From: Nonomuraea jiangxiensis
Lineage (GTDB): Bacteria > Actinomycetota > Actinomycetes > Streptosporangiales > Streptosporangiaceae
Length of the DNA: 64,000 nt
Assembly (NCBI RefSeq): GCF_900099965.1
Contig: NZ_FNDJ01000017.1
Coordinates: 1 to 64,000 of the forward strand
Direction of reading: 5' to 3'
Every line of letters starts with the position of its first letter. Position 1 is the first letter of the stretch. The position numbers and the translations under genes were made by a program. Below the pieces are notes generated by a model. It did not search any database. It saw nothing but the letters and a program-made list of their open reading frames with translations, and was not told the DNA's origin. This document shows, one piece after another, positions 7,056 through 15,097 of the stretch.

Positions 7056-9932
7056 TCACGTCGTGGCGCCGTGGGGGTCCGGTTCGGGGGGCGGGTTCGG
7101 GCTCCGCTCATGGGTGAGGGCGTCGCGGAGGGCGGCGCGGGAGGTGATGCCGAGCTTGGGGAAGGCGCGGTAGAGGTGGGCGCCGATGGTGCGGGGGGAC
7201 AGGTGCAGGCGCTGGGCGATCTGCTTGTTGGTCAGGCCGGTGGCGGCGAGCAGGGCGATCTGGCGTTCCTGGGGGGTGAGGTCGTCGTGCGGGGGCGGCT
7301 GGCCCGTGGCGCGCAGCTCGTTGCAGGCGCGGGCGGCCCAGGGGCGCGCGCCGAGGTGCTGGAAGGTCTCCCGCGCGGCCGTCAGCTGGACCCGGGCCTC
7401 GTTGATCGCCCTCGTACGGCGGCAGTGCTCGCCGTAGGCCAGGCGTACCCGGGCGACGTCGAACGGCCAGCGTTCGATGCCGGGGATGGCCAGCGCCCGC
7501 TCGAACAGGGCGCCGGCCTCGGCGGTGGGCGTGGCGAGGGCCGCCGAGAACTCGGCGGCCAGGGCGAGCCGGGGCGACAGGGCCGCCACGGCGGTCCGGC
7601 GCATCGCGGCGACGTGGCGGGCAGCCTCGGGCCGGCGGCCGGTCCTGGCCGCCGCCTCGACGAGGAGCGGCGCGGCCCACAGGACGAGGGGCGTGTAGGG
7701 GGCGATGACCCCGACGGGGGTGATGGCGGCGGCCTCCCGGTAGGCCTCCTCGGCCTCGCCCCGGCCCAGCGCCGCCAGAGCGCGTACGTACCGGGCGAAC
7801 AGCAGGACCTTTTCCGCCCGGCGCGGCGTCGCCCACCGGATCATCCTGTCGACCAGCGCCTCGGCGACGTCGTCGGCGCCCTGCTTGGCGGCGAGCAGGG
7901 CCTGGACGAACCAGAACGGCCATTCCAGGAGCAGGTAGCCGTGCGCCATGCAGAGCCCGAGGCCCTCCTCGGCCAGTTGCCGGGCCTCCTCCCAGCGGCC
8001 GGTGAGCAGGTCGTCGAAGCTGAGGGTGCTCAGGGCGCCGATGGCCGAGGTGACCGCGCCGCCGTCGCGTCCGTCGCGTACCACGCGCCAGTGGGCCTCC
8101 CGGCAGGGAGCCAGCCGGTCGAAGAACAGGGCCGCCCGGCCGATCCACACGATCCGGTCCGGGTCGGCCTCCTCGGGGAGGCGGCTGACGAGGGCGTCGA
8201 GCTCGTCAAGCGACTCGGCGGTCATCCGGGCGGGATCGGCGAAGGCCATCTCGCACAGCGCCAGCACGTCCGGCGGGCGCGGCGTCAGGCGGGCGACGGC
8301 CGCCCGGAACGGCTCCCACAGCTCGGGACGCGGGCCGCCGGTGAAGCACACGACCAGCAGCGTGAACAGCGCCTCGACGAGGGCGTGGTCGTCGGCGCGG
8401 CAGCCGCCGGGCCGGGCCTCGATCGCCCCGACCAGCAGGCGGTGCGCGGTGTCGACGTCCCCCTCGCCGTTGACCAGCAGGTACGCGGTCGCGACCGCCG
8501 CCTCCAGCGACCCGTCCGGCTCCGGGTCGGCCCGGCGGGCGTCGCCGAGCAGGCGTGGCACGTCGCGCAGCCCGCCGGCCACGTTCGCCCCGACGTAGGC
8601 CGCCGCGGCCAGCCGCCGGCTGCGGCCCCCGCTGACCGGGCTGAGGTCGGCGGCGCGCAGCAGCGCGGCCACCGCGCCGACCGCGTCGCCACGGCGCAGG
8701 GCGCGCCGGGAGACCCGTTCCAGCAGCGCGGCCACCTGCTCGTCCGCGCCGAGCGTGGCGTCGGCGAGCTGCCAGGCGCGGCGTTCCGGCTGGTCCACCA
8801 GGGCGTCGGCGAGCGCCCGCCGCGCCCGGCGGCGCTCCGCTTCGGTGAAGAAGTTCACCACCGTCGAGCGGACCACGGGGTGCCGGAAGGTCAGCCGCCC
8901 GGTGCCCTGGTCCACCCCGGCCAGCCCGGCTCGCTCCGCGGGCGCCAGCTCCTCCAGGCAGCCGCCGGTGGCGTTCTGCAGCACGCCCAGGTCGCCCGTG
9001 CTGTCCAGCGCCGCGAGCAGGAGCAGCAGGCACGTACGGGCGGGCAGGCCGGCGATCCGGGAGGTGAACAACGTCTGGAGCCGCCGGCTGAGCGGCAGGA
9101 CCTCCGGCAACGCCTCCTGCCCGCTGCGCTGGGGGCCGGTCAGCACCTCGGGCAGCTCCGTGAGGACCAGCGGGTTCCCCTGCGCCTCGGCGAGCACGCG
9201 CCGGCGTACGGGTTCGGCCAGGCCGGGGAAGCGGGCGCCGAGCAGGCCGCCGGCCGCCTCCTGGCTGAGCGGCCGTACCTCGTGTGTGGGCAGCCCGCCG
9301 CGATCGAAGAAGGTGTCCGGCCCCACCCTGGAGGCGGCGATCAGGCCGATGCGGCCGCAGGAGAGCCGGCGGGCCACGAACCCCAGCACCCCGGCGCTGG
9401 AACGGTCCAGCCAGTGGAGGTCATCGACGACGATCAGCAGCGGGCCTGCCTCGGCCACCCGCCGCAGCAGCGTCAGCGCGGCGGTGCACACGGTCAGCCG
9501 GTCGGCCCGGGCGCCCTCGCCGAAGCCCAGCGCCGCCGACAGCGCGTCCCGGTGCGCCGCGCCGAGCAGGTCGCCATGGTCGTGGTACACGGGGAAGAGC
9601 ACCTGGTTGAGCCCGGAGAACGCGATGTCGGCCTCGAACTCGGCACCGGCCGCGCGCAGCACCCGGGTGCCCTTCGCCGACGCGGCCCGCGCCGCGGCGT
9701 CCAGCAGCGCGGTCTTGCCGACGCCCGGCTCCCCGGACAGCACCAGCGCCGCGCCGTCCGCCGCGGCCCGGTCGAGGAAGGCGTCGATGAGCCCGAGTTC
9801 CGCGGCCCGTCCGATCAGCCCGCCCTCCGGCCTGCGGCCGCCGGAGGGCGGGCCTCCGGTCGCCCCGGGCCGGACCCCGCCCACCGCCGTAGCCCCCGCG
9901 ACATCACTCACTCTGGTCGCCCCCCGCGCCAT
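7056..9932 (-). CDS. LuxR family regulator with N-terminal AAA/STAND ATPase (LAL type)
   Basis: A large ATP-binding LuxR (LAL/MalT-like) regulator of ~958 residues. Near residues 67-74 lies the Walker A GEPGVGKT and further on the Walker B LLIVVDDLHWLDRSSAG. A long helical region with TPR-like character fills the middle. The C-terminus is a LuxR HTH (LTPQERQIALLAATGLTNKQIAQ...SPRTIGAHLYRAFPKLGI). Such proteins switch on operons when a ligand and ATP bind. ATG 9932 is used; an in-frame TTG at 9968 is possible. It is divergent from the molybdenum hydroxylase operon with about 100 bp between, so that operon is the likeliest target together with its own promoter. Confidence 0.9.
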   Translation of the reverse strand: MARGATRVSDVAGATAVGGVRPGATGGPPSGGRRPEGGLIGRAAELGLIDAFLDRAAADGAALVLSGEPGVGKTALLDAAARAASAKGTRVLRAAGAEFEADIAFSGLNQVLFPVYHDHGDLLGAAHRDALSAALGFGEGARADRLTVCTAALTLLRRVAEAGPLLIVVDDLHWLDRSSAGVLGFVARRLSCGRIGLIAASRVGPDTFFDRGGLPTHEVRPLSQEAAGGLLGARFPGLAEPVRRRVLAEAQGNPLVLTELPEVLTGPQRSGQEALPEVLPLSRRLQTLFTSRIAGLPARTCLLLLLAALDSTGDLGVLQNATGGCLEELAPAERAGLAGVDQGTGRLTFRHPVVRSTVVNFFTEAERRRARRALADALVDQPERRAWQLADATLGADEQVAALLERVSRRALRRGDAVGAVAALLRAADLSPVSGGRSRRLAAAAYVGANVAGGLRDVPRLLGDARRADPEPDGSLEAAVATAYLLVNGEGDVDTAHRLLVGAIEARPGGCRADDHALVEALFTLLVVCFTGGPRPELWEPFRAAVARLTPRPPDVLALCEMAFADPARMTAESLDELDALVSRLPEEADPDRIVWIGRAALFFDRLAPCREAHWRVVRDGRDGGAVTSAIGALSTLSFDDLLTGRWEEARQLAEEGLGLCMAHGYLLLEWPFWFVQALLAAKQGADDVAEALVDRMIRWATPRRAEKVLLFARYVRALAALGRGEAEEAYREAAAITPVGVIAPYTPLVLWAAPLLVEAAARTGRRPEAARHVAAMRRTAVAALSPRLALAAEFSAALATPTAEAGALFERALAIPGIERWPFDVARVRLAYGEHCRRTRAINEARVQLTAARETFQHLGARPWAARACNELRATGQPPPHDDLTPQERQIALLAATGLTNKQIAQRLHLSPRTIGAHLYRAFPKLGITSRAALRDALTHERSPNPPPEPDPHGATT

Positions 9933-9982
9933 CGCTACACGGACCAGGTTAAGGCTGGTCAGACCCAATGCAGTAGAAAAAT

Positions 9983-10003
9983 ACGGTCATTTGACTTATG
10001 ACC
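9983..10003 (+). promoter_or_regulatory. Inverted-repeat operator upstream of the molybdenum hydroxylase operon
   Basis: GGTCAT (9985-9990), seven bases TTGACTT, then ATGACC (9998-10003) form a perfect dyad centred at 9994 between the divergent LuxR gene and the 2Fe-2S subunit gene. TTGACT in the spacer could also be a -35 hexamer. A near copy lies at 6215-6235. Confidence 0.6.
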
Positions 10004-10033
10004 TGCCAAAGGCACTCATCGCAGACTGCGAGC

Positions 10034-10591
10034 ATGGGCATCGACCTCTCCGCTGAAGCGGCTCCGCGGCGTCGAACGACCGTCCGCGGTCCATCCGACG
10101 AGCCCGTCGTCCTGACGGTCAACGGTACAGAGCACGCGGTGAACCTCGAACCACGGGTGAGCCTGCTCGACGCGCTACGCGACCGCCTGGCGCTCACCGG
10201 CTCGAAGAAGGGCTGCGACCAGGGCACCTGCGGCGCCTGCACGGTCTGGGTGGACGGCCGGCGGGTGCTCGCCTGCCTGACCCTGGCGATCACCTGCGAG
10301 GGCCGGCAGGTCACCACGATCGAGGGCCTGACCACCGACGGGGAGCTGCACCCGATGCAGCGCGCCTTCATCGAGCACGACGCCTTCCAGTGCGGCTACT
10401 GCACCCCCGGCCAGATCATGTCGGCGGTCGCCCTGATCGAGGAGGGCAACGCGGGCACCGACCAGGACATCGCGGAGTTCATGAGCGGCAACCTCTGCCG
10501 CTGCGCCGCGTACCCGGGCATCCGGGCGGCGATCCGGGACGTACGCGACGCGCGGGCGCCGGAGCCGGGCGCCACCGGGGACGGGGGCTGA
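10034..10591 (+). CDS. Molybdenum hydroxylase 2Fe-2S subunit (xanthine/aldehyde dehydrogenase family)
   Basis: The 185-residue iron-sulfur subunit passes electrons from the Mo site to FAD. It has both clusters of the family: a plant-ferredoxin-type [2Fe-2S] with Cys61, Cys66, Cys69 and Cys81 (GCDQGTCGACTVWVDG...C), and a C-terminal four-helix cluster with Cys120, Cys123, Cys155 and Cys157 (QCGYCTPGQ, GNLCRCAAYPGI). Start ATG 10034 (MGIDLS) gives a short N-terminal extension as in PaoA/YagT-like subunits. It is the first gene of a tightly packed operon, with 1 bp to the FAD subunit. It is probably controlled by the operator just upstream and the divergent LuxR protein. Confidence 0.92.
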   Translation: MGIDLSAEAAPRRRTTVRGPSDEPVVLTVNGTEHAVNLEPRVSLLDALRDRLALTGSKKGCDQGTCGACTVWVDGRRVLACLTLAITCEGRQVTTIEGLTTDGELHPMQRAFIEHDAFQCGYCTPGQIMSAVALIEEGNAGTDQDIAEFMSGNLCRCAAYPGIRAAIRDVRDARAPEPGATGDGG

Positions 10592-10592
10592 C

Positions 10593-11585
10593 ATGCGGCC
10601 CCTGGCCTACGCCCGCGTCAGCACGGTCGAGGAGGCGGTGGAGACCGTCACCGCCGCCCCAGGAAGCGCCTTCCTGGCCGGCGGCACCACCGAGGTCGAC
10701 CTCATCCGCCTCGGGATCGCCCGGCCCGGCCTGCTGGTGGACATCAACGACCTGCCCCTCACAGGCGTGGAGGACCTGCCCGGCGGCGGCCTGCTGATCG
10801 GCGCGCTGGCCCGGATGAGCGACGTCGCCCGCGCGCCGGAGGTCGCCGGCCGGTACCCGGGCGTCTCCCGGGCGCTGCTGCTCGGCGCCTCCCAGCAGCT
10901 GCGCAACATGGCCTCGATGGGCGGCAACCTGTGCCAGCGGGTGCGCTGCGCGTACTTCCGGGACGGCCTGTCGCCGTGCAACAAGCGCGAGCCGGGCACC
11001 GGCTGCTCCGCGCTGGACGGGCTGAACCGCGGCCACGCGATCCTCGGGACGAGCGAGCACTGCATCGCCACCCACCCCTCCGACGTCGCCGTCGCGCTCG
11101 CCGCCTTCGACGCCGTCGTGCGCACGTCCGGGCCGGGCGGCGCCCGCCGCATCCCGATCGACGACTTCTACCTGCTGCCCGGCGACACGCCGGAGCGGGA
11201 GAACCCGCTGGCGCACGGCGAGCTGATCACGGCGATCGAGCTGCCGCCCGCCGGGATCGCCCGGCGGTCGATCTATCTCAAGTTCCGCGACCGGGAGTCG
11301 TACGAGTTCGCGCTCGTCTCGGTCTGCGCGGCCCTGAGCGTGCGGGACGGGATCGTCGCCGAGGCGCGCCTGGCCCTCGGCGGCGTCGGCACCAAGCCCT
11401 GGCGCGCCCGGCACGCGGAGGCCCGCCTGACCGGCGCGCCCGCCACCGCGGAGTCGTACGCCGCCGCCGCGGCGGCGGAGCTGGCCGGGGCCGCCGTCCG
11501 CCGGCACAACGCGTTCAAGGTGGAGCTCGCCCGGCGGGCGATCGTCCGCGGCCTGACCCTGGCCGCGCGGGGAGGTGCGCGATGA
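10593..11585 (+). CDS. Molybdenum hydroxylase FAD-binding subunit M
   Basis: A 330-residue FAD-binding subunit (CoxM/XdhB/PaoB-like). FAD contacts are the Gly-rich LAGGTTEVDLIRLG, LLIGALARMSDVA and NMASMGGNLCQR. A cysteine cluster CQRVRCAYFRDGLSPCNKREPGTGC resembles the additional [4Fe-4S] cluster of PaoB-like subunits and is absent from ordinary xanthine dehydrogenases. This suggests a periplasmic-aldehyde-oxidoreductase-like enzyme rather than a purine oxidase; that assignment is inference. The C-terminal CO-dehydrogenase flavoprotein domain ends in LARRAIVRGLTLA. The gene begins 1 bp after the 2Fe-2S gene and its stop overlaps the next ATG (ATGA). Confidence 0.92.
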   Translation: MRPLAYARVSTVEEAVETVTAAPGSAFLAGGTTEVDLIRLGIARPGLLVDINDLPLTGVEDLPGGGLLIGALARMSDVARAPEVAGRYPGVSRALLLGASQQLRNMASMGGNLCQRVRCAYFRDGLSPCNKREPGTGCSALDGLNRGHAILGTSEHCIATHPSDVAVALAAFDAVVRTSGPGGARRIPIDDFYLLPGDTPERENPLAHGELITAIELPPAGIARRSIYLKFRDRESYEFALVSVCAALSVRDGIVAEARLALGGVGTKPWRARHAEARLTGAPATAESYAAAAAAELAGAAVRRHNAFKVELARRAIVRGLTLAARGGAR

Positions 11586-13831
11586 GCGGCGCTGTCGGGC
11601 GGCCTGTCGACCGGGTCGACGGGCACGCGAAGGTCACCGGCGGCGCCCGGTACACGGCGGAGATCGCCCTGCCCGGCCTGGCGTACGCGGCCATCGTCGG
11701 CGCGGGCGTGCCCAGCGGCCGGGTGGTCACGATCGACGCCGCGCCCGCCCGCGCCGCGAGCGGCGTGCTGGCCGTCCTCACCCACGAGAACCTGCCCAAG
11801 GTGGCGGCCCGGCCGCGCCTGCTGCCCTCGCTGCTCGGCGCCCCGGCTCCCGGGCAGAGCTTCTTCCCGATGCAGGACGAGGTCGTGCACTACTTCGGCC
11901 AGCCGGTCGCGGTCGTCGTCGCCGAGAGCCACGAGCAGGCCCAGTACGCCGCCTCGCTGGTCGAGGTCGCCTACGCGCGAACGCCGTCGGTCACCACGAT
12001 CGACGAGGGCCGCGGCGGCGCGTACGAGGCCGAACGGCTGTTCGGCGGGCTGATGCCCGGCCGGGAGGAGCGCGGTGACGCCGAGACGGCGCTCGCCGAG
12101 GCGGAGGTGCGCCTGGACCTCTCCTACCGGTTCGCCGCGAACAACCACAACACGCTGGAGCCGCCGGCCACCACGGCGGTGTGGGAGGAGGGCCGGCTCA
12201 CCCTCTACGACTCGACCATGGGCATCCGGGCCAGCCAGCTCACCGTGGCGCAGCTGCTCGGGCTGCCGCTGTCGGACGTCCGCGTCGTCACGCACTTCGT
12301 CGGCGGCGGCTTCGGCGCGAAGGCGATGACCTGGCCGCACGTGACGCTCGCCGCGATGGCCGCCCGGCACGTGGGCCGGCCCGTACGGCTCGCCCTCACC
12401 CGTCCGCAGACCTACACCTCCCACGGCCACCGCGAGGAGCAGGAGCACGAGCTGTCGCTCGGCGCGACCCGGGACGGGCGGGTGACGGCGCTACGCCACC
12501 ACAAGCTGTCGATCACCTCGCCGTTCGACGACTGGGCCGAACCGGCCACCGGCGTCTCCTCCCAGCTCTACGCCTGCGACCACTACCAGGGGGTGCACCG
12601 CCTGATCAGGGGCAACACGATGACGCCGACGTTCACCCGGGGGCCGGGCGAGACGGTGGGCGTCTTCGTGCTGGAGACCGCGATGGACGAGCTCGCCCAC
12701 GAGCTCGGGATCGACCCGGTGGAGCTGCGGCTGCGCAACCGCGCCGCGACGGATCCGCGGGGCAACCCGTGGTCGAGCGACGGCCTGGCGGACTGCCTGC
12801 GGCTCGGCGCGGAGCGGTTCGGCTGGCACGGGCGCGACCCGGGGACGCGTGCCCGCCGGGACGGCGACTGGCTGATCGGCACCGGGATGGCCGCCGCCGC
12901 GTACCCGGTGGCCTTCTTCATGCCGGCCCAGCGCGCCCGCGCCCGCGTGTACGAGGACGGCGGCGCCGTCGTGCAGGCCGGCACCCAGGAGTTCGGCACC
13001 GGGATGCTGACCGTGGCCACCCAGGTCGCCGCCGACGCGCTCGGCCTGCCGATGGAGGCCGTGCGGTTCGAGGCCGGCGACACCGACCTGCCGAACACCT
13101 CCGCCGCGGTGGGCTCCGCCGGGTCCGGCATGGTGAGCGCCGCTGTCCACGCCGCCGCGACGGCGCTGCGCGACCAGCTCGTGGCGCTGGCCGTCGCCGA
13201 CCGAGGCTCGCCCCTGTACGGCGCGGACCCCGCAGCGGTGAACGTCCGGGAGGGCCGGATGCTGCTGCGCGACCGGCCGGAGACCGGCGAGGCGTACGGC
13301 GAGCTGATGCGCCGCAACCGCCTGGCCGACGCCGAGGCGACGGGCAGCTGGAGCCCGCCGCCCCTCGACACCCCGCACGGCCTGCTGACCTTCGGCGCCC
13401 AGTTCGCCGAGGTCGCCGTCGATCCCGAGCTCGGCCTGGTCCGGGTGCGGCGGATGCTGGGCGTGTTCGCGCCGGGGCGGGTGCTCAACCCGAAGCTGGC
13501 GCGCAGCCAGCTCACCGGCGGCATGCTCTGGGGCCTCGGTCAGGCCCTGTTGGAGGGCAACCGGATGGACCCGCGGCACGGGCGCTGGGGCGCCGCCAAC
13601 CTCGGCGAATATCTCGTCGCCGTCAACGCGGACGTACCGGAGATCACCGCCGAGTTCGTCGAGGTGGCCGACGACGTCGTGCCGCTCGGGATCAAGGGGG
13701 TCGGCGAGATCGGCCAGGTCGGCGCGGCCGCGGCCATCGCGAACGCGGTCTTCCACGCGACCGGACGCCGGATCCGGGAGCTGCCGCTGGCCGCCGAGCT
13801 GGTCATGGACCCGCCCGGCACCCCCGCATGA
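11582..13831 (+). CDS. Molybdenum hydroxylase molybdopterin-binding catalytic subunit
   Basis: The 749-residue large subunit binds the molybdenum cofactor and hydroxylates a carbonyl or heteroaromatic substrate. Recognisable parts are RPVDRVDGHAKVTGGARYTAEI at the N-terminus, the VGGGFGAKAM Moco loop, a GTQEFGTGM segment, and GIKGVGEIGQVGAAAAIANA near the C-terminus, where the Glu of GVGE is the expected catalytic base. The TFTRGPGE segment sits where related enzymes have a substrate-binding Arg. No signal peptide is seen, so export, if any, would need a Tat signal on a partner; none is evident. It overlaps the FAD subunit by ATGA. No XdhC/PaoD-type insertion chaperone lies next to it. Confidence 0.92.
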   Translation: MSGAVGRPVDRVDGHAKVTGGARYTAEIALPGLAYAAIVGAGVPSGRVVTIDAAPARAASGVLAVLTHENLPKVAARPRLLPSLLGAPAPGQSFFPMQDEVVHYFGQPVAVVVAESHEQAQYAASLVEVAYARTPSVTTIDEGRGGAYEAERLFGGLMPGREERGDAETALAEAEVRLDLSYRFAANNHNTLEPPATTAVWEEGRLTLYDSTMGIRASQLTVAQLLGLPLSDVRVVTHFVGGGFGAKAMTWPHVTLAAMAARHVGRPVRLALTRPQTYTSHGHREEQEHELSLGATRDGRVTALRHHKLSITSPFDDWAEPATGVSSQLYACDHYQGVHRLIRGNTMTPTFTRGPGETVGVFVLETAMDELAHELGIDPVELRLRNRAATDPRGNPWSSDGLADCLRLGAERFGWHGRDPGTRARRDGDWLIGTGMAAAAYPVAFFMPAQRARARVYEDGGAVVQAGTQEFGTGMLTVATQVAADALGLPMEAVRFEAGDTDLPNTSAAVGSAGSGMVSAAVHAAATALRDQLVALAVADRGSPLYGADPAAVNVREGRMLLRDRPETGEAYGELMRRNRLADAEATGSWSPPPLDTPHGLLTFGAQFAEVAVDPELGLVRVRRMLGVFAPGRVLNPKLARSQLTGGMLWGLGQALLEGNRMDPRHGRWGAANLGEYLVAVNADVPEITAEFVEVADDVVPLGIKGVGEIGQVGAAAAIANAVFHATGRRIRELPLAAELVMDPPGTPA

Positions 13832-13938
13832 GCCCCTCATGAGCCCCCTGATGAGCACCCGCATGAGCACCCGCATGAAGCCCCCACGGGCCCTCGCATG
13901 ACCCCCCGCATGAACCCCCGCGTGAGCCCTCGCATGGG
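13826..13938. repeat. Degenerate 12-bp tandem repeat carrying start codons
   Basis: About eight imperfect copies of a 12-base unit near ATGAGCACCCGC run from the stop of the Mo subunit into the first codons of the next gene. Each unit is four codons and supplies an in-phase ATG or GTG, with one longer unit. The array hides the true start of the downstream membrane protein. Confidence 0.65.
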
Positions 13939-15061
13939 CGAGGTGACGCTCTCCGCCGATCCGGCCGGCGGGGTGTCCGCGCGGCTGCCCGACCGGCCGC
14001 TGCTCAGCGCCCACCCTCGCCCGCACCTGGCCGCCGAGCGGCTGCGGCATGCCCGCCAGCCCGGTCTGGGCCTGGCCGGGCTGGTGCTCGTGGTCCCGGT
14101 GGCCGTGCTGCTGGCCGTGGGCGCGGGGGGTGCCGAGGGGTCGGTCCTCGTTCTCGGCCCGCTGATCACCTTCGCCCTGCCGGTGGCGGCGATGATCGCC
14201 TTCTGGTGGGAGGACTGGCCGGGCTCCAGCCTGCGCCCCGGCTGGTCCGGGATCGCCGACACGCTGGTGATCGCGCTCGCCGGGGTCGTGCTGACCATGC
14301 TCGGCCAGGCCGTGGCCGGGGGTCTCGACCTGCGTGGCCTGATCGACGCGACGCCGGGGCCCGGCCACCTGGCCACGTTCCCGGCCACCATGTCGATCGG
14401 CGGCGCCGCCTTCGTGGCCATGCTGCAGATCACCTTCGCCTGGGAGGGCTGGCCGCTGCGGCGCCTGCGCAGGATTCCCGCGGGTGCCCTGGCGCTGGCG
14501 GCGTCGTGGGTGGTGGCCCTGATCCTGTACGTCGCCGTCGATCGCGGCGGCCTGCTGAGCGGGGCGGAGTTCGGCGCGTTCCTGGTCGTCGCCGGGCTCT
14601 GGCAGGTGTGGTTCTTCGTCGTCTGGCGCGGCTGGCCGTTCGCCGGGCTGCGCCGGCGGTGGGTGCGGATCATGGCGGGGAACGCCGTCGTGGTGGGCGG
14701 GGCCTGGGTGACGTACGCCGCGGCCCACCTGGCGGGCGGCGTGCGCCCGGACGCGGTCACCGCCGCGGCCGGGCAGTTCGTGGCCGCCGGGCTCGTGGTC
14801 GGCGTGCTGTTCGAGGGCTGGCTGCAGAACCGGTTGCCGCCCGCGGCCGAGCGCGTCGTGGCCCTCGCCGCCGTCCTGCTGCTCGCCGCCGTCCTGGCGG
14901 GAGCGCTCACGGCGTACGCCGGCACGGTCACGTGGGACAGGGCCACCGCCGCGGACTGGGTCGGGCACGCCGGCCTCAACGCCATCGGCGTCTCGGTCAT
15001 CCTGCACGTGGCGATCGCCCGCCGCTGGCCCTTCACCCCCCGCGACCCGGTGGCCGCCTGA
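13934..15061 (+). CDS. Multi-pass membrane protein of unknown function
   Basis: An integral membrane protein of about 375 residues. The start is uncertain because a 12-bp repeat supplies several in-frame ATG/GTG codons from 13898 on; ATG 13934 (MGEVTLSAD) is the first after the repeat. At least eight hydrophobic segments are visible, the first being GLGLAGLVLVVPVAVLLAVG. Three loops repeat a W-x-x-W-P motif followed by basic residues (WWEDWPGSSLRPGW, WEGWPLRRLRR, WRGWPFAGLRRRW) and a fourth is FEGWLQNRLP. This internal repetition suggests duplication of a two-helix unit. No transporter signature is recognised. It follows the Mo hydroxylase operon with no promoter-sized gap and may be co-transcribed. 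Confidence 0.78.
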   Translation: MGEVTLSADPAGGVSARLPDRPLLSAHPRPHLAAERLRHARQPGLGLAGLVLVVPVAVLLAVGAGGAEGSVLVLGPLITFALPVAAMIAFWWEDWPGSSLRPGWSGIADTLVIALAGVVLTMLGQAVAGGLDLRGLIDATPGPGHLATFPATMSIGGAAFVAMLQITFAWEGWPLRRLRRIPAGALALAASWVVALILYVAVDRGGLLSGAEFGAFLVVAGLWQVWFFVVWRGWPFAGLRRRWVRIMAGNAVVVGGAWVTYAAAHLAGGVRPDAVTAAAGQFVAAGLVVGVLFEGWLQNRLPPAAERVVALAAVLLLAAVLAGALTAYAGTVTWDRATAADWVGHAGLNAIGVSVILHVAIARRWPFTPRDPVAA

Positions 15062-15068
15062 CCTCTCG

Positions 15069-15092
15069 GCCCGCCCGGTTCCCCGGGCGGGC
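15069..15092. terminator. Bidirectional hairpin terminator
   Basis: GCCCGCCCGG (15069-15078), loop TTCC, CCGGGCGGGC (15083-15092). This perfect 10-bp stem lies in the 36 bp between the convergent membrane protein and glucanase genes, so it can serve both transcripts. There is no T-tract, as is common in actinomycetes. Confidence 0.75.
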
Positions 15093-15097
15093 GGGCG

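Noticed and set aside
7071..10001. Long open frame on the plus strand over the LuxR gene
   Set aside because: Its translation is low-complexity Gly/Ala/Arg/Gln with no family motif and mirrors the real minus-strand LuxR codons; it is a GC-bias shadow.
12491..15007. Long minus-strand frame across the Mo subunit and membrane protein genes
   Set aside because: The product is His/Arg/Gly-rich nonsense opposite two well-supported genes.
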